NCBI RefSeq assembly: GCF_000153105.1
Contig: NZ_CH672377.1
Span: 1,706,405 to 1,770,404 of the forward strand
Length of the DNA stretch: 64,000 nucleotides
Reading direction: 5' to 3'
Source: Blastopirellula marina DSM 3645
GTDB lineage: Bacteria > Planctomycetota > Planctomycetia > Pirellulales > Pirellulaceae
Shown piece by piece: positions 35,394 to 44,477 of this stretch. Position 1 is the stretch's first letter; every line of letters starts with the position of its first letter. The translations under genes and the position numbers were made by a program. The notes beneath the pieces are model-generated. The model was not told where the DNA came from. It made no database searches and saw only the letters and a program-made list of their open reading frames with translations.

Positions 35394-36260
35394 ATGTCGA
35401 CGAACAAATCCAACCAACACGATATTGTGTTGCCGATCCATTCCGAGAATTCGGGTTCTTGTGATCCGCAAAACCTCTGCGAGGCGGCCTGGCGAGAACG
35501 CTGGATGATCCTCATGCCGCTAGCGATACTCTTGGCGTTTACGATCGTCTGCTTCTGGCTGCCGATCGATATAATCTGCTCGCGTTTCTTCTATTTGAGC
35601 GCGTTCGACGGTTGGGCGGGGGATTACTGGTTTTCTGAAGATCTGTGCTATTCGGTCAGCCCGCTTCCCGGCGTCGTATTGGGAATTGGAGCAATCATCG
35701 TCTTGGTGATTGGTCGTTGGTCGCCGGAACTTGCCGCCCGCAAGCCGGTTGCTCGGTTCTTGTTATGCGTCGTGCTAGCAGGTCCGTTGCTCTTAGTAAA
35801 CGCAATGATCAAGCCGGCGATTAGTCGTCCGCGTCCCCATCAATTGGCCGTATTCGGCGGTGAGCGTCCCGAAAACGTCCGCTATGTGGCTCCGTGGCAA
35901 CTTTCGGCTATTGACGGCAAATCGTTTCCGAGCGGGCATGCGTCGATGGGCTTCCTCTGGATGGCGCCAGCATTTCTCTACTGGCGACGCAAGCGTTGGC
36001 CAGTCGCACTTTGGATGACTCTGGGAATTCTCTATGGGACGGCGATTGGATTTTTTCGCATCGCGGTCGGAGCACATTTTCTCAGTGATATTGTCTGGTC
36101 GTGCGGAATTGTCTATTTTTCCGGCCTTGCGATGTACCTTCTCCTCGGAGGCTGGCGAACAGGCGCGTTCGAAACCCAGCAGCCAAACAAGGTAAACGAG
36201 ATCACGGCCGCATCGGAAGCGGCTGCTCAGGGCCTGCAACCGGAAGCACAAGCGGCGTAG
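35394..36260 (+). CDS. PAP2-family membrane phosphatase
   Basis: About 288 residues with five to six transmembrane helices and the three PAP2 motifs: KPAISRPRP (K-x6-R-P), PSGHAS and RIAVGAHFLSD (R-x5-H-x3-D). Acts on lipid-linked pyrophosphates or phosphatidyl phosphates at the membrane, for example undecaprenyl pyrophosphate. The start at ATG 35394 (MSTNKSNQHD) is favoured; a start at 35286 would add a basic, poorly structured 36 residues. Twelve bases later comes the LptF/G-type permease gene. Confidence 0.85.
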   Translation: MSTNKSNQHDIVLPIHSENSGSCDPQNLCEAAWRERWMILMPLAILLAFTIVCFWLPIDIICSRFFYLSAFDGWAGDYWFSEDLCYSVSPLPGVVLGIGAIIVLVIGRWSPELAARKPVARFLLCVVLAGPLLLVNAMIKPAISRPRPHQLAVFGGERPENVRYVAPWQLSAIDGKSFPSGHASMGFLWMAPAFLYWRRKRWPVALWMTLGILYGTAIGFFRIAVGAHFLSDIVWSCGIVYFSGLAMYLLLGGWRTGAFETQQPNKVNEITAASEAAAQGLQPEAQAA

Positions 36261-36271
36261 CCCGCGCGAAT

Positions 36272-37414
36272 ATGAGGACGATTCAAACCTACGTCGTGTG
36301 GGAGGTCTTTAAGATCTTCTTTCTCTGCCTACTGGCCACCGTTCTGTTGATGGTGGTCGGGGGCGGCGTGAATGAAGGTCTGAAAAAAGGTCTGCCTCCT
36401 AGCATCATCCTGGGGATGATGCCGTACTTCGTACCGGAGATGCTTCGGTTCACGATTCCCGGTTGTTTGTTGTTCTCGATCTGCACCGTGTTTGGCCGGA
36501 TGTCGGCCTCCAACGAGATCGTCGCGCTGAAGTCGGCCGGCATCAATCCGATCGAAATCATCTGGCCCGTGCTGGTTGCGACTTACGCACTGAGCTTCGT
36601 CACCTTTGGGCTGTATGACGTCTGCGCCGGCTGGTCGCGACCGAATATGCATCGGATCATCATTCAATCGCTCGACGATACCGCCTACAGCATGCTCCGC
36701 ACGCAAAAGTCGTTCAGCATGCAAGGCTTTTCGGTACGCGTTAAAGGAGTCGATGATCGTCGTCTGATCGAACCGTTCATCACCGTGCAAACGCCCAACG
36801 GCGGTCCCGAGTTCACGCTGACCGCCGAAGAAGCCGAGCTGGAATCGAACCCCGAGACGGGCGCTCTCCAGGTCGTCTGCCGCAACAGCTTTATGGAGTA
36901 TGGCGACGGCACCAACTTTTCGCAGGTCGAACCGTTCGTCCACCAAATCACGCAACTCGGGACGCTCGATCAAGATTTGAACAGCGCCTCGCCGGCCGCA
37001 TTGACCTTGCGGCACATCCCCGCGCAGATCGCGCGTGAGGCGAAGCTGTTAGAAGACACCATCAACGCGCTGCACATCGGGGGCGATCCCGAGGCGATCG
37101 CCTATGCCGCCGAAGGTCATCAAAAACGACTCTGGCGATTGCAGGCCGAGCGACAACGGCGATTGTCGAACGGCCTCGGCTGTTTTTGCTTCGCTTGCGT
37201 CGGAATTCCGGTGGCGATGTGGCGGCGGACCAGTGACAACGTCACGACGTTCTTTCTCTGCTTTCTACCGATTTTAGGAGTTTACTATCCGCTGTTGGTG
37301 ACCGGCGAAACGATGGCCCGCGATGGAGTGCTGGCCCCCTATTCCGTTTGGTTAGCCGATGTGGTGCTGCTAGGCATCGGCGGATTGTTACTGTGGAAAT
37401 TAAACCGCAACTGA
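36272..37414 (+). CDS. LptF/LptG-type permease (YjgP/YjgQ family)
   Basis: A 380-residue protein with the family topology: N-terminal helices (VFKIFFLCLLATVLLMVVGG; PEMLRFTIPGCLLFSICTVFGR), SASNEIVALKSAGINP as the family's cytoplasmic signature, a large periplasmic β-jellyroll, and three helices at the C-terminus. In Gram-negatives two such proteins with LptB extract lipopolysaccharide; Planctomycetes have an outer-membrane-like layer, so envelope lipid export is a sensible inference. The start is ATG 36272; GTG-type extensions into the preceding gene are rejected. Confidence 0.85.
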   Translation: MRTIQTYVVWEVFKIFFLCLLATVLLMVVGGGVNEGLKKGLPPSIILGMMPYFVPEMLRFTIPGCLLFSICTVFGRMSASNEIVALKSAGINPIEIIWPVLVATYALSFVTFGLYDVCAGWSRPNMHRIIIQSLDDTAYSMLRTQKSFSMQGFSVRVKGVDDRRLIEPFITVQTPNGGPEFTLTAEEAELESNPETGALQVVCRNSFMEYGDGTNFSQVEPFVHQITQLGTLDQDLNSASPAALTLRHIPAQIAREAKLLEDTINALHIGGDPEAIAYAAEGHQKRLWRLQAERQRRLSNGLGCFCFACVGIPVAMWRRTSDNVTTFFLCFLPILGVYYPLLVTGETMARDGVLAPYSVWLADVVLLGIGGLLLWKLNRN

Positions 37415-37427
37415 GCGATTTACTGAT

Positions 37428-39026
37428 ATGACCGCGACGAACATGGATGTTCCGGCGACCGACGAGAAGCCTTTTCCTTGGCGCAATGCGACCTGGATGC
37501 TGATCGCCGGACTGTTGGCGTTTCGAATTCTTTACACGGCGTTTGTGCCGCTGGATTTGGTCCACGACGAGGCCTATTACTGGGACTGGTCACGCCAATT
37601 AGACTGGGGCTACTACAGCAAGCCGCCGATGATCGCATGGATCATTGCGCTCTCGACCAGCATTTTCGGCAACACCGAATTGGCGGTTCGCTTGCCGGCC
37701 GCCGTACTCGGCACGTTGGGACTTGGATTCGTCTTTCTGCTGGCCGAGCGGATGTTCAACGCGAAATGCGGCTTTTTCGCCGTGCTGTTATCGGCGCTGA
37801 CGCCGGGCAACGCCGCGCTCGGGTTGCTGATGACGATTGACGCTCCCTTCCTCTTCTTCTGGGTCGCGGCGCTCTATTTGTTCTGGCGCGCCTTGGAAGA
37901 AGACTCCAACACGTGGCTCTGGTTTCCGCTGACCGCGGTGGCGATCGGTCTCGGACTACTCTCGAAACAAACGACCTTCGGCTTCTTGGCGCTCGGCGGC
38001 TTGTTTATCTTGATCAGCCGCAAGGATCGAGGCCAGCTGGTGCGCCCCGGTTTATGGCTCTGCGCCATCACCGCGATCGCCTTTTTAACGCCGGTGATTA
38101 TTTGGAACGCACAGCACGACTGGATTACCGCCCAGCATACGTCAGAACATTTCCAAACCGAGCCGTTTGGTCCCGTCAAACGAATCTCGCTGGCGCTCGA
38201 ATTTGTCGGCGGGCTCTTCGGCATCGTGTCGCCGGTGACCTTCTTCCTGTTCGCATCGCTGTCGTTTACCGGTTTACTATCGATCCGTTCGCTCGATCGT
38301 CGCGTACAGTATCTGCTTTGCTTCAGCGCCTTGCCGCTGATGCTGATCGTCTTGCTGAGTTTGAAACAACGGATCGAACTGAATTGGCCGGCGCCGGTCT
38401 TTCCGGCGGGGATCATCTTGTGCGTCGGTTGGGCGTTGCAAAAAGCGGAGATTCCCTTTCCGCTCGCGGCCGGAGCGTTTCATTTGCGCCGAGCCGTCGT
38501 CGCCGGAGCGATCTTTACGATTGCGACGTACGCGTTGCCTTTCGCGCTGGGAGTATTTGGCCTGGTCGGCAGCAAGGTAGACCCGATCGTTCGCCTGCGC
38601 GGCTGGGAAGAGCTGGGACAGATCGTGGGCGCAGAAATCCAGAAGGCCGGCGTCGAGGATGACGCGCTGATCATCACGACCGGCGGGCGCGTCTCGACAG
38701 CCGAGCTAGCGTTTTACCTGCCGAATCAACCGCACGTCTACAGCTGGAAAGCGGACGATCAGGTTCTATCGCAATACGACGTATGGGGTGGTCCGACGCA
38801 AGTGACCGGCCGCACCGCAGTACTGGTGACTCCGGTCTACCAAACGGTTCCGCCAGAGCTAGCAGCCGCATTCTCTAGTGTCGTCAAGATCGGCCGCGTC
38901 ACGGTCGCGATCAATGAAACTCGCAAGCACGAGTTTGATCTCTACCGAGCCGAAAACTTCGCCTACTGGCCTGGTCCGCAAAGTCCGACGATGGTCGCCA
39001 ATCGCCCCAACGCTCCCTCGCGATAG
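37428..39026 (+). CDS. Glycosyltransferase family 39 (ArnT-like) membrane protein
   Basis: A 532-residue multi-pass protein (about 11 helices). The first loop has the acidic motif HDEAYYWDWSRQLDWGYYSK and the proline-rich PPMIAWIIAL typical of GT-C enzymes, followed by TELAVRLPAAVLG. These transfer sugars from polyprenyl-phosphate donors to lipids or proteins on the periplasmic side. Thirteen bases behind the LptF/G-like gene, hence probably co-transcribed with PAP2-LptF/G as an envelope lipid-modification operon. Confidence 0.85.
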   Translation: MTATNMDVPATDEKPFPWRNATWMLIAGLLAFRILYTAFVPLDLVHDEAYYWDWSRQLDWGYYSKPPMIAWIIALSTSIFGNTELAVRLPAAVLGTLGLGFVFLLAERMFNAKCGFFAVLLSALTPGNAALGLLMTIDAPFLFFWVAALYLFWRALEEDSNTWLWFPLTAVAIGLGLLSKQTTFGFLALGGLFILISRKDRGQLVRPGLWLCAITAIAFLTPVIIWNAQHDWITAQHTSEHFQTEPFGPVKRISLALEFVGGLFGIVSPVTFFLFASLSFTGLLSIRSLDRRVQYLLCFSALPLMLIVLLSLKQRIELNWPAPVFPAGIILCVGWALQKAEIPFPLAAGAFHLRRAVVAGAIFTIATYALPFALGVFGLVGSKVDPIVRLRGWEELGQIVGAEIQKAGVEDDALIITTGGRVSTAELAFYLPNQPHVYSWKADDQVLSQYDVWGGPTQVTGRTAVLVTPVYQTVPPELAAAFSSVVKIGRVTVAINETRKHEFDLYRAENFAYWPGPQSPTMVANRPNAPSR

Positions 39027-39132
39027 CCTGAGTTTCCCAGACTCGTAAGTCGCTCTAGGCGCAACGACCAGCACTTCCTACTATTCGCCGTCGCCCCAAC
39101 TATTGGGGAAACGATAGCACGTTGCGCTGCAC

Positions 39133-39966
39133 GTGAAACGCAACGAGATGATCCTGTCAGGATTTCGACGCGAATTGGAGAAAAATCGGATGACGCTCTA
39201 TCAACATCTCCACATGTTGGCTCGCTGCTGGCGCTACCGATTGCGTTCGGAAGCGGCCGATATCGCCCAACTTTCGCGACTCGACCTGAAAGGTTGCACC
39301 GCGATCGACATCGGCGCGAATCGCGGCATCTACTGCTACTGGCTCAGCAAGTTCGTCGGTCCCCAAGGGAAGGTGATCGGCTTTGAACTGCAGCCTGAAT
39401 TGCACGACGCGCTGCAAGGTTTCAAACGACGCAGCTCGATGCGTAACGTGGAGATCGTCATGCAGGGGCTTTCCAATCAAAGCGGGCTCGTCCGCATTCA
39501 GCGCGACTATGCTGGATCGACCGGCGCCCGCATCGGCGAAACGACCACTGCCGCCGCTCCTACGGAGATTCCCGCCGGCTTCGGCCAGCTTGCTCGCCTG
39601 GACGACTATTGCCGCGAGCACAACGTGCACAACATCGGCGTCATTAAATGCGATGTCGAAGGGCATGAACGTCAGGTTTTTGAAGGCGCCGAAGAAACGC
39701 TCCGCAAACAGAAACCGATTCTGCTATTCGAAGCGTTCAATTCCGAAATCGAAAAGGGCGGCCTGTTCGAATACCTAGAGGGGCTCGGCTACTCCGGCTT
39801 CTTCTGGAGCCAAGGAATACGCTATGACGCCTGCGACTACGCTCGGGCGCCATTTCGCCGACCGACGTGCGTCCATCGCAATTATTTCTTCACGCCAACA
39901 GCCGAAGCGGCTCACCTGCGCCCCGCAGCCGTGCGGCACGCGCAATCCTATCCGGTGTCGGCGTAG
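39133..39966 (+). CDS. FkbM-family methyltransferase
   Basis: A 277-residue SAM-dependent methyltransferase. The SAM site is CTAIDIGANRGIYCYWLSK, with GKVIGFELQPELHDAL as the second acidic strand and IKCDVEGHERQVFEGA the FkbM signature. Usually O-methylates sugars of surface polysaccharides. It follows the GT39 gene, which fits that role. GTG 39133 or ATG 39148 or ATG 39190 could be the start; I keep the longest and mark it as uncertain. Confidence 0.8.
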   Translation: MKRNEMILSGFRRELEKNRMTLYQHLHMLARCWRYRLRSEAADIAQLSRLDLKGCTAIDIGANRGIYCYWLSKFVGPQGKVIGFELQPELHDALQGFKRRSSMRNVEIVMQGLSNQSGLVRIQRDYAGSTGARIGETTTAAAPTEIPAGFGQLARLDDYCREHNVHNIGVIKCDVEGHERQVFEGAEETLRKQKPILLFEAFNSEIEKGGLFEYLEGLGYSGFFWSQGIRYDACDYARAPFRRPTCVHRNYFFTPTAEAAHLRPAAVRHAQSYPVSA

Positions 39967-40088
39967 AGATCACCACCAAGCGGGAAAACGTAACACTCGT
40001 GTCCTGTCATGCGACAAGTTTCGGCATTGGCGCGTGAAGACACTCGCATGACGCAGCGCTTACGAACAAGCGTTGCTCGGCTGCGACG

Positions 40089-41903
40089 TTATTTCTGGTC
40101 GTCTCCGGTTTCCAGCACCGCCATAAACGCCTTTTGCGGGATGTCGACCGAACCGATTGACTTCATCCGCTTCTTGCCTTCTTTTTGCTTCGCCCACAGC
40201 TTGCGTTTGCGAGAGATATCGCCGCCGTAGCATTTGGCGGTCACGTTTTTGCTGAGCGCTTTAACCGTTTCGCGAGCGATCACGCGCGTTCCGATCGCTG
40301 CCTGAATTGCGATCTCAAACATATGACGATCGATCTCACTTTTCAGCTTCTTCACGACGGCGCGACCACGACGATCAGCATCGGCCCGATTGCAGATGAT
40401 CGACAAGGCGTCGACTCGCTTCCCGTTGACCAACATATCCAGGCGCACCAAGTCGGCCGGCACATAGTCACGGATTTCATAATCCATCGTGCCGTAGCCG
40501 CGTGTGGCGCTTTTCAATTTGTCATGCAGGTCATAGATCACTTCGGCCAGCGGCAGATCGTAAACCAGCATCGCTCGCGTCGGCGACAAGTACTCGGTCC
40601 GCACTTGTACGCCGCGACGCTCGGTGCAAAGTTGCATCACGGGGCCGATAAACTCGCTCGGCTGCAACAGGCTGACCCGCACGATCGGCTGCAGAAACTC
40701 TTCGATTTCGCCAGCGTCAGGGACATCTTGAGGTTTGTGAATCTCAACCTCTTGTCCCTTCTTGTTTATGATATGGTACGTCACGTTCGGAGCGGTCTGC
40801 ACCAGATCGACGTCCGATTCTTGCTCAAGACGTTGCTGCACAATTTCCATATGCAACAAGCCGAGAAAGCCGCAGCGGAAACCAAATCCTAGCGCGTCGC
40901 TCGTTTCCGGCTCAAACACAAAACTCGGATCGTTAATCCGTAACTTGTTAAGCGCGTCACGCAGTTGCTCGAAGTCTTGTCCATCCGACGGATAGAGTCC
41001 GCAGAAAACCATCCGTTTCGGCTCTTGATAGCCCGGCAGCGGTTTCGCGGCGTCGGGTCCCGGGATACTGACCGTATCGCCGATGTTGACCAACTCGAGC
41101 GACTTGATATTGCAAATCAAATATCCGACCTGACCGGCGCACAGTTCGTCGGTTGCCCGCGGAGTCGGAATGAACTGGCCGACTTCGGTGACGTCATGGG
41201 TCGTTTCGCCGCGGAGAAAGCGAATCTTGTCTCCCTTTTTCACGGTGCCGTTCATCACGCGGACATAGGTGACCGCGCCGCGGAACTTGTCGTAGTGCGA
41301 GTCAAACACCATCGCCTGCAACACGTCTTCACGTGAGCCGACTGGCGCGGGAACCGTTTCGATAATCGCGGCCAACAGCTCTTCGACACCGGCGCCGGTC
41401 TTGCCGCTGATCGCTTGAACCTCGTCCGGATCGATCGCGAGCGTTTGCTCCATCTCTTCGATCACTGCGGCAGGGCGCGCGTGATTCAGGTCGATCTTGC
41501 TTAGGCAAGGGATGATCTTCAGATCGTGCTCCATCGCCAAGAAAGCGTTGGCGACTGTTTGAGCTTCGACGCCTTGGAACGCGTCGGCCAGCAACACGGC
41601 GCCTTCGCAACAGCTCAGAGATCGCGACACTTCGTACTGAAAATCGACGTGACCCGGCGTATCGATCAGGTTCAGTTCGTACTCGCGCCCTTTGTACTTG
41701 TAACGCATCGCGACCGCTTTGGCTTTGATCGTGATGCCTCGTTCGCGCTCTAGATCCATCCCATCGAGCAGTTGCTCTTTCATCTCGCGCAGCGTCACCG
41801 TGCCGGTTTTTTCCATCAGGCGGTCGGCGAGCGTGCTTTTGCCGTGGTCGATGTGGGCGATGATGCAGAAGTTGCGAATGTATTGTTGTTCGATCGAGGC
41901 CAT
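40089..41903 (-). CDS. lepA: Elongation factor 4 (LepA)
   Basis: A 604-residue translational GTPase that binds ribosomes and promotes back-translocation/30S maturation. G1 AHIDHGKST, switch II DTPGHVDF, G4 SKIDL and the characteristic C-terminal domain ENDING NVTAKCYGGDISRKRKLWA and KRMKSIGSVDIPQKAF are present. Length is standard. The start is ATG 41903 (MASIEQQYIRNFC); the frame remains open ~130 bases upstream without conserved sequence. Confidence 0.97.
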   Translation of the reverse strand: MASIEQQYIRNFCIIAHIDHGKSTLADRLMEKTGTVTLREMKEQLLDGMDLERERGITIKAKAVAMRYKYKGREYELNLIDTPGHVDFQYEVSRSLSCCEGAVLLADAFQGVEAQTVANAFLAMEHDLKIIPCLSKIDLNHARPAAVIEEMEQTLAIDPDEVQAISGKTGAGVEELLAAIIETVPAPVGSREDVLQAMVFDSHYDKFRGAVTYVRVMNGTVKKGDKIRFLRGETTHDVTEVGQFIPTPRATDELCAGQVGYLICNIKSLELVNIGDTVSIPGPDAAKPLPGYQEPKRMVFCGLYPSDGQDFEQLRDALNKLRINDPSFVFEPETSDALGFGFRCGFLGLLHMEIVQQRLEQESDVDLVQTAPNVTYHIINKKGQEVEIHKPQDVPDAGEIEEFLQPIVRVSLLQPSEFIGPVMQLCTERRGVQVRTEYLSPTRAMLVYDLPLAEVIYDLHDKLKSATRGYGTMDYEIRDYVPADLVRLDMLVNGKRVDALSIICNRADADRRGRAVVKKLKSEIDRHMFEIAIQAAIGTRVIARETVKALSKNVTAKCYGGDISRKRKLWAKQKEGKKRMKSIGSVDIPQKAFMAVLETGDDQK

Positions 41904-42271
41904 GGATGATCCGTACGAAACTGAGTGCCGCAGCAGCCGAAATAGGCGAGCGGCGTCTGTCCTGATTGCGCCCGGCGAGAGCCGGCCGGCGCATAGCGAC
42001 CCCCAGCGCTGTGGGGAGAACGATTCATTATACACGTCAGGCCGGATTGGCCGATAGGCGGACGTAAAACCCGCGTCAGCGACGCCCCCGACGGCTTAGG
42101 AGATTCAAATCCCCCGCAATCCGCCATAGTGGAGCCGCAACTGGAATGATGCGCTGCACCAACGACATGCGCTGGTTGTGACAGTACAGTAGTAGCGTTT
42201 CCAGGTCCCCCTTAGCCACATCCAGAGCAGGCGCAATGCTTCCAACCAGACGTCTTCTCGGTTCTCGAAGC
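41904..42271. other. Divergent intergenic region, no gene seen
   Basis: About 370 bases between lepA and the transporter gene. Small minus-strand frames here are antisense to the transporter leader and show no conserved features. No terminator or clear promoter was identified. Confidence 0.4.
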
Positions 42272-43942
42272 ATGATTTGCACATTGTCGGCAATCAGCTT
42301 CGTCTGTCCTTGCGCCGTGTCGGCGGCGGCAAGCGAGCCATCCGCCCCCCTGACCCCTGTCAGCATTCCCGGCATTCTTGTGCTGGCCGGGGTCGTCGCC
42401 ATCGGTTTACTGGTGGGGCGGATTTCGCTGTTGGGGCTGACGATTGGCTCAGCGGCGGTCTTGTTTGTCGGGCTGGTCGCAGGGCACTTCCAAATGCAGG
42501 TCCCAGCCGGAACCGGTGAGATCGGCCTGGCGGCGTTCGTCTATTGCGTCGGCCTGGGCGCCGGGCCGACCTTCTTCCGATCGTTGGTTCAAGATGGGCG
42601 GACTTTGGCGCTGTTAGGCGCGGTGATCGTCACCAGCGGTGCAACCACCGCCTGGGTCGTGGGCAAAGTGCTGGGTTTGCCGGCCGAACTGGCGAGCGGG
42701 ATCTTCGCTGGCGCGATGACCAGTACGCCAGCGCTGGGCGCACTAACGACCACACTGCCTAACAGTCCCGACGTCGCGGTCGGTTTTGGCGTCGGTTACC
42801 CGTTCGGCATTATCGCCGTGGTCGCATTTGTGCAGGTACTGCCGAAACTACTTGGCCGCGACTTGAAGTCAGCCGCCGCTGGTGATCCCGCCGCCGCGGC
42901 TTCGCAAATCGTGCGCAAATTGGTCGAAATTCGGAATCCAGCGATCGTGGGTAAACGCCCCGGCAGCGTCGCGATGATCGAAGCGACCAATTGTCAAACG
43001 CCGCGTGTGCGGGACGGAGACATCCTGCGTCCCACGCCGCATGACTTTCAATTTGAACTGGGACAGCAAGTCCTGCTGGTCGGTCCCGAGGGACGCCTGA
43101 CGGTGGTGCTGGACATGCTGGGAGCCGAGGTCGAAGGCGCGGATCAACTGCTGCTCGACGCCGAACGCCAGCGCCGCCAAATTGTCGCGACTTCGCCCGA
43201 GGTCATTGGGCGTTCGCTGAAAGAACTGCGATTGCTCTCAAAGTACGGCGTGACGATCACGCGGATTCGTCGCCACGAAGTCGAATTCGTCCCTTCAGCG
43301 ATGACCAAGATTGAGTTTGGCGATCAGCTGACCGCCGTCGGCACGCCGGAAAACTGGCCCGAAGTCGAACGCTTGGCGGGACATCGCCCAACGGCGCTCG
43401 ACCAATCAAACATTTTGGCGCTGGCGGTCGGCTTGCTGCTGGGAATTGCTCTGGGCATGCTGCCGATTTCGATCGCCGGTCTCTCGATCCAGCTGGGCCT
43501 GGCCGGAGGTCCGCTCATGGTCGGACTGATCTTGGGGCACTTTGGGCGACTCGGCCCCTTGGTCGGCCATTTGCCGCGGTCGGCACGAATGCTGCTAATG
43601 GAAACGGGCCTGGTTCTCTTCTTAGCGAGCGCCGGCGTCGCGGCCGGCGGCGACTTTGTCGCCGTGCTGCAACAGCAAGGAGCGTGGCTCTGCGTGGGCG
43701 CTGCGACGGTCGCCATCGTTCCGCTGACGGTCGGCTTTCTCTTGGCCGAATACGTGATGAAACTACGACTGCTGAAATCGCTCGGCGCGATCTGCGGCGG
43801 CATGACATCGACGCCGGGTCTGGCCGCGATCACTTCGACCACCGACGCCGCGGAACCAGTCGTCGCGTATGTCGCCGCCTATCCGATTGCGCTGGGGCTG
43901 GTGACGATTTTGGCGCCGATGTTGGTCGAATTTTTAAGGTAG
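42272..43942 (+). CDS. AspT/YidE-type putative transporter
   Basis: About 556 residues with the family's internal symmetry: each half carries a glycine-rich helix ending in the same motif, GAMTSTPALGA in the first and GGMTSTPGLAA in the second. Between them lies a soluble TrkA-C (RCK-C)-like stretch (NVRNPAIVGKRPG-like start, then SPEVIGRSLKELRLLSKYGVTI). Such proteins are aspartate:alanine antiporter relatives; the substrate here is unknown. ATG 42272 gives a reasonable leader (MICTLSAISFV...); ATG 42236 is a possible alternative. Confidence 0.8.
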   Translation: MICTLSAISFVCPCAVSAAASEPSAPLTPVSIPGILVLAGVVAIGLLVGRISLLGLTIGSAAVLFVGLVAGHFQMQVPAGTGEIGLAAFVYCVGLGAGPTFFRSLVQDGRTLALLGAVIVTSGATTAWVVGKVLGLPAELASGIFAGAMTSTPALGALTTTLPNSPDVAVGFGVGYPFGIIAVVAFVQVLPKLLGRDLKSAAAGDPAAAASQIVRKLVEIRNPAIVGKRPGSVAMIEATNCQTPRVRDGDILRPTPHDFQFELGQQVLLVGPEGRLTVVLDMLGAEVEGADQLLLDAERQRRQIVATSPEVIGRSLKELRLLSKYGVTITRIRRHEVEFVPSAMTKIEFGDQLTAVGTPENWPEVERLAGHRPTALDQSNILALAVGLLLGIALGMLPISIAGLSIQLGLAGGPLMVGLILGHFGRLGPLVGHLPRSARMLLMETGLVLFLASAGVAAGGDFVAVLQQQGAWLCVGAATVAIVPLTVGFLLAEYVMKLRLLKSLGAICGGMTSTPGLAAITSTTDAAEPVVAYVAAYPIALGLVTILAPMLVEFLR

Positions 43943-44477
43943 CGTCGACGCCACGTTGAGGCGAAACGTCAACCTTCCTTCCCCAGGCGAACAGCAAGCG
44001 GGGTCAGGTCCCAATTTGTTGCGAATTGACGCTTGGACCCGTTTGCTCTGCCGGCCTCCAATGCGCGCCGGGCGCAACCGCTTCTACAGTGCGAAACCAT
44101 CGCTGGCGTGTTGACGTTTCTCAACGCGCGATGATTCTGCGAAACATTGTCGATTGGGTTGAGTTGCCTGCGATGCTATCACAAGCTGCAACGATTGCTT
44201 TGAAAGTAACGATAAAGCGCTCGGTCGAGAGTGTGAAAAACTTGAAAGAATTTCTAGTCTCGTAAAGCACGACGACGTATGATTTTCCAGCGATTAAGCG
44301 ACCCGAGCTGCAAAATAATCCGTTTGATAACGGCGCCGAAATCTGGCAATCTCTAGTAACGAGTTGCCTGTACTCAGGCCGCCCGGCGACGGACTTGCCG
44401 CGGCTCGTCAAGCGAGAGGGACTTTGCCCAGAGAACCTCTGGTCGTTTTGATGACCCCCGGTTGAGGAACCGAAACC
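43943..44477. other. Intergenic region, possible repeat remnant
   Basis: 535 bases without a supportable gene; the short + strand frame at 44026-44265 has no conserved features or ribosome site. It contains GGGGTCAGGTCCC (about 43999-44011), a motif resembling sequences at the ends of REP-associated transposable elements, in front of a large surface-protein gene. The promoter of that gene presumably lies in 44150-44450. Confidence 0.35.

Noticed and set aside
42076-42402. 108-codon minus-strand frame opposite the transporter start
   Set aside because: Mostly antisense to the transporter leader, with no motif or ribosome site.
44026-44265. 79-codon frame upstream of the YTV-like gene
   Set aside because: No ribosome site, no recognisable motif, and unusual composition compared with neighbours.
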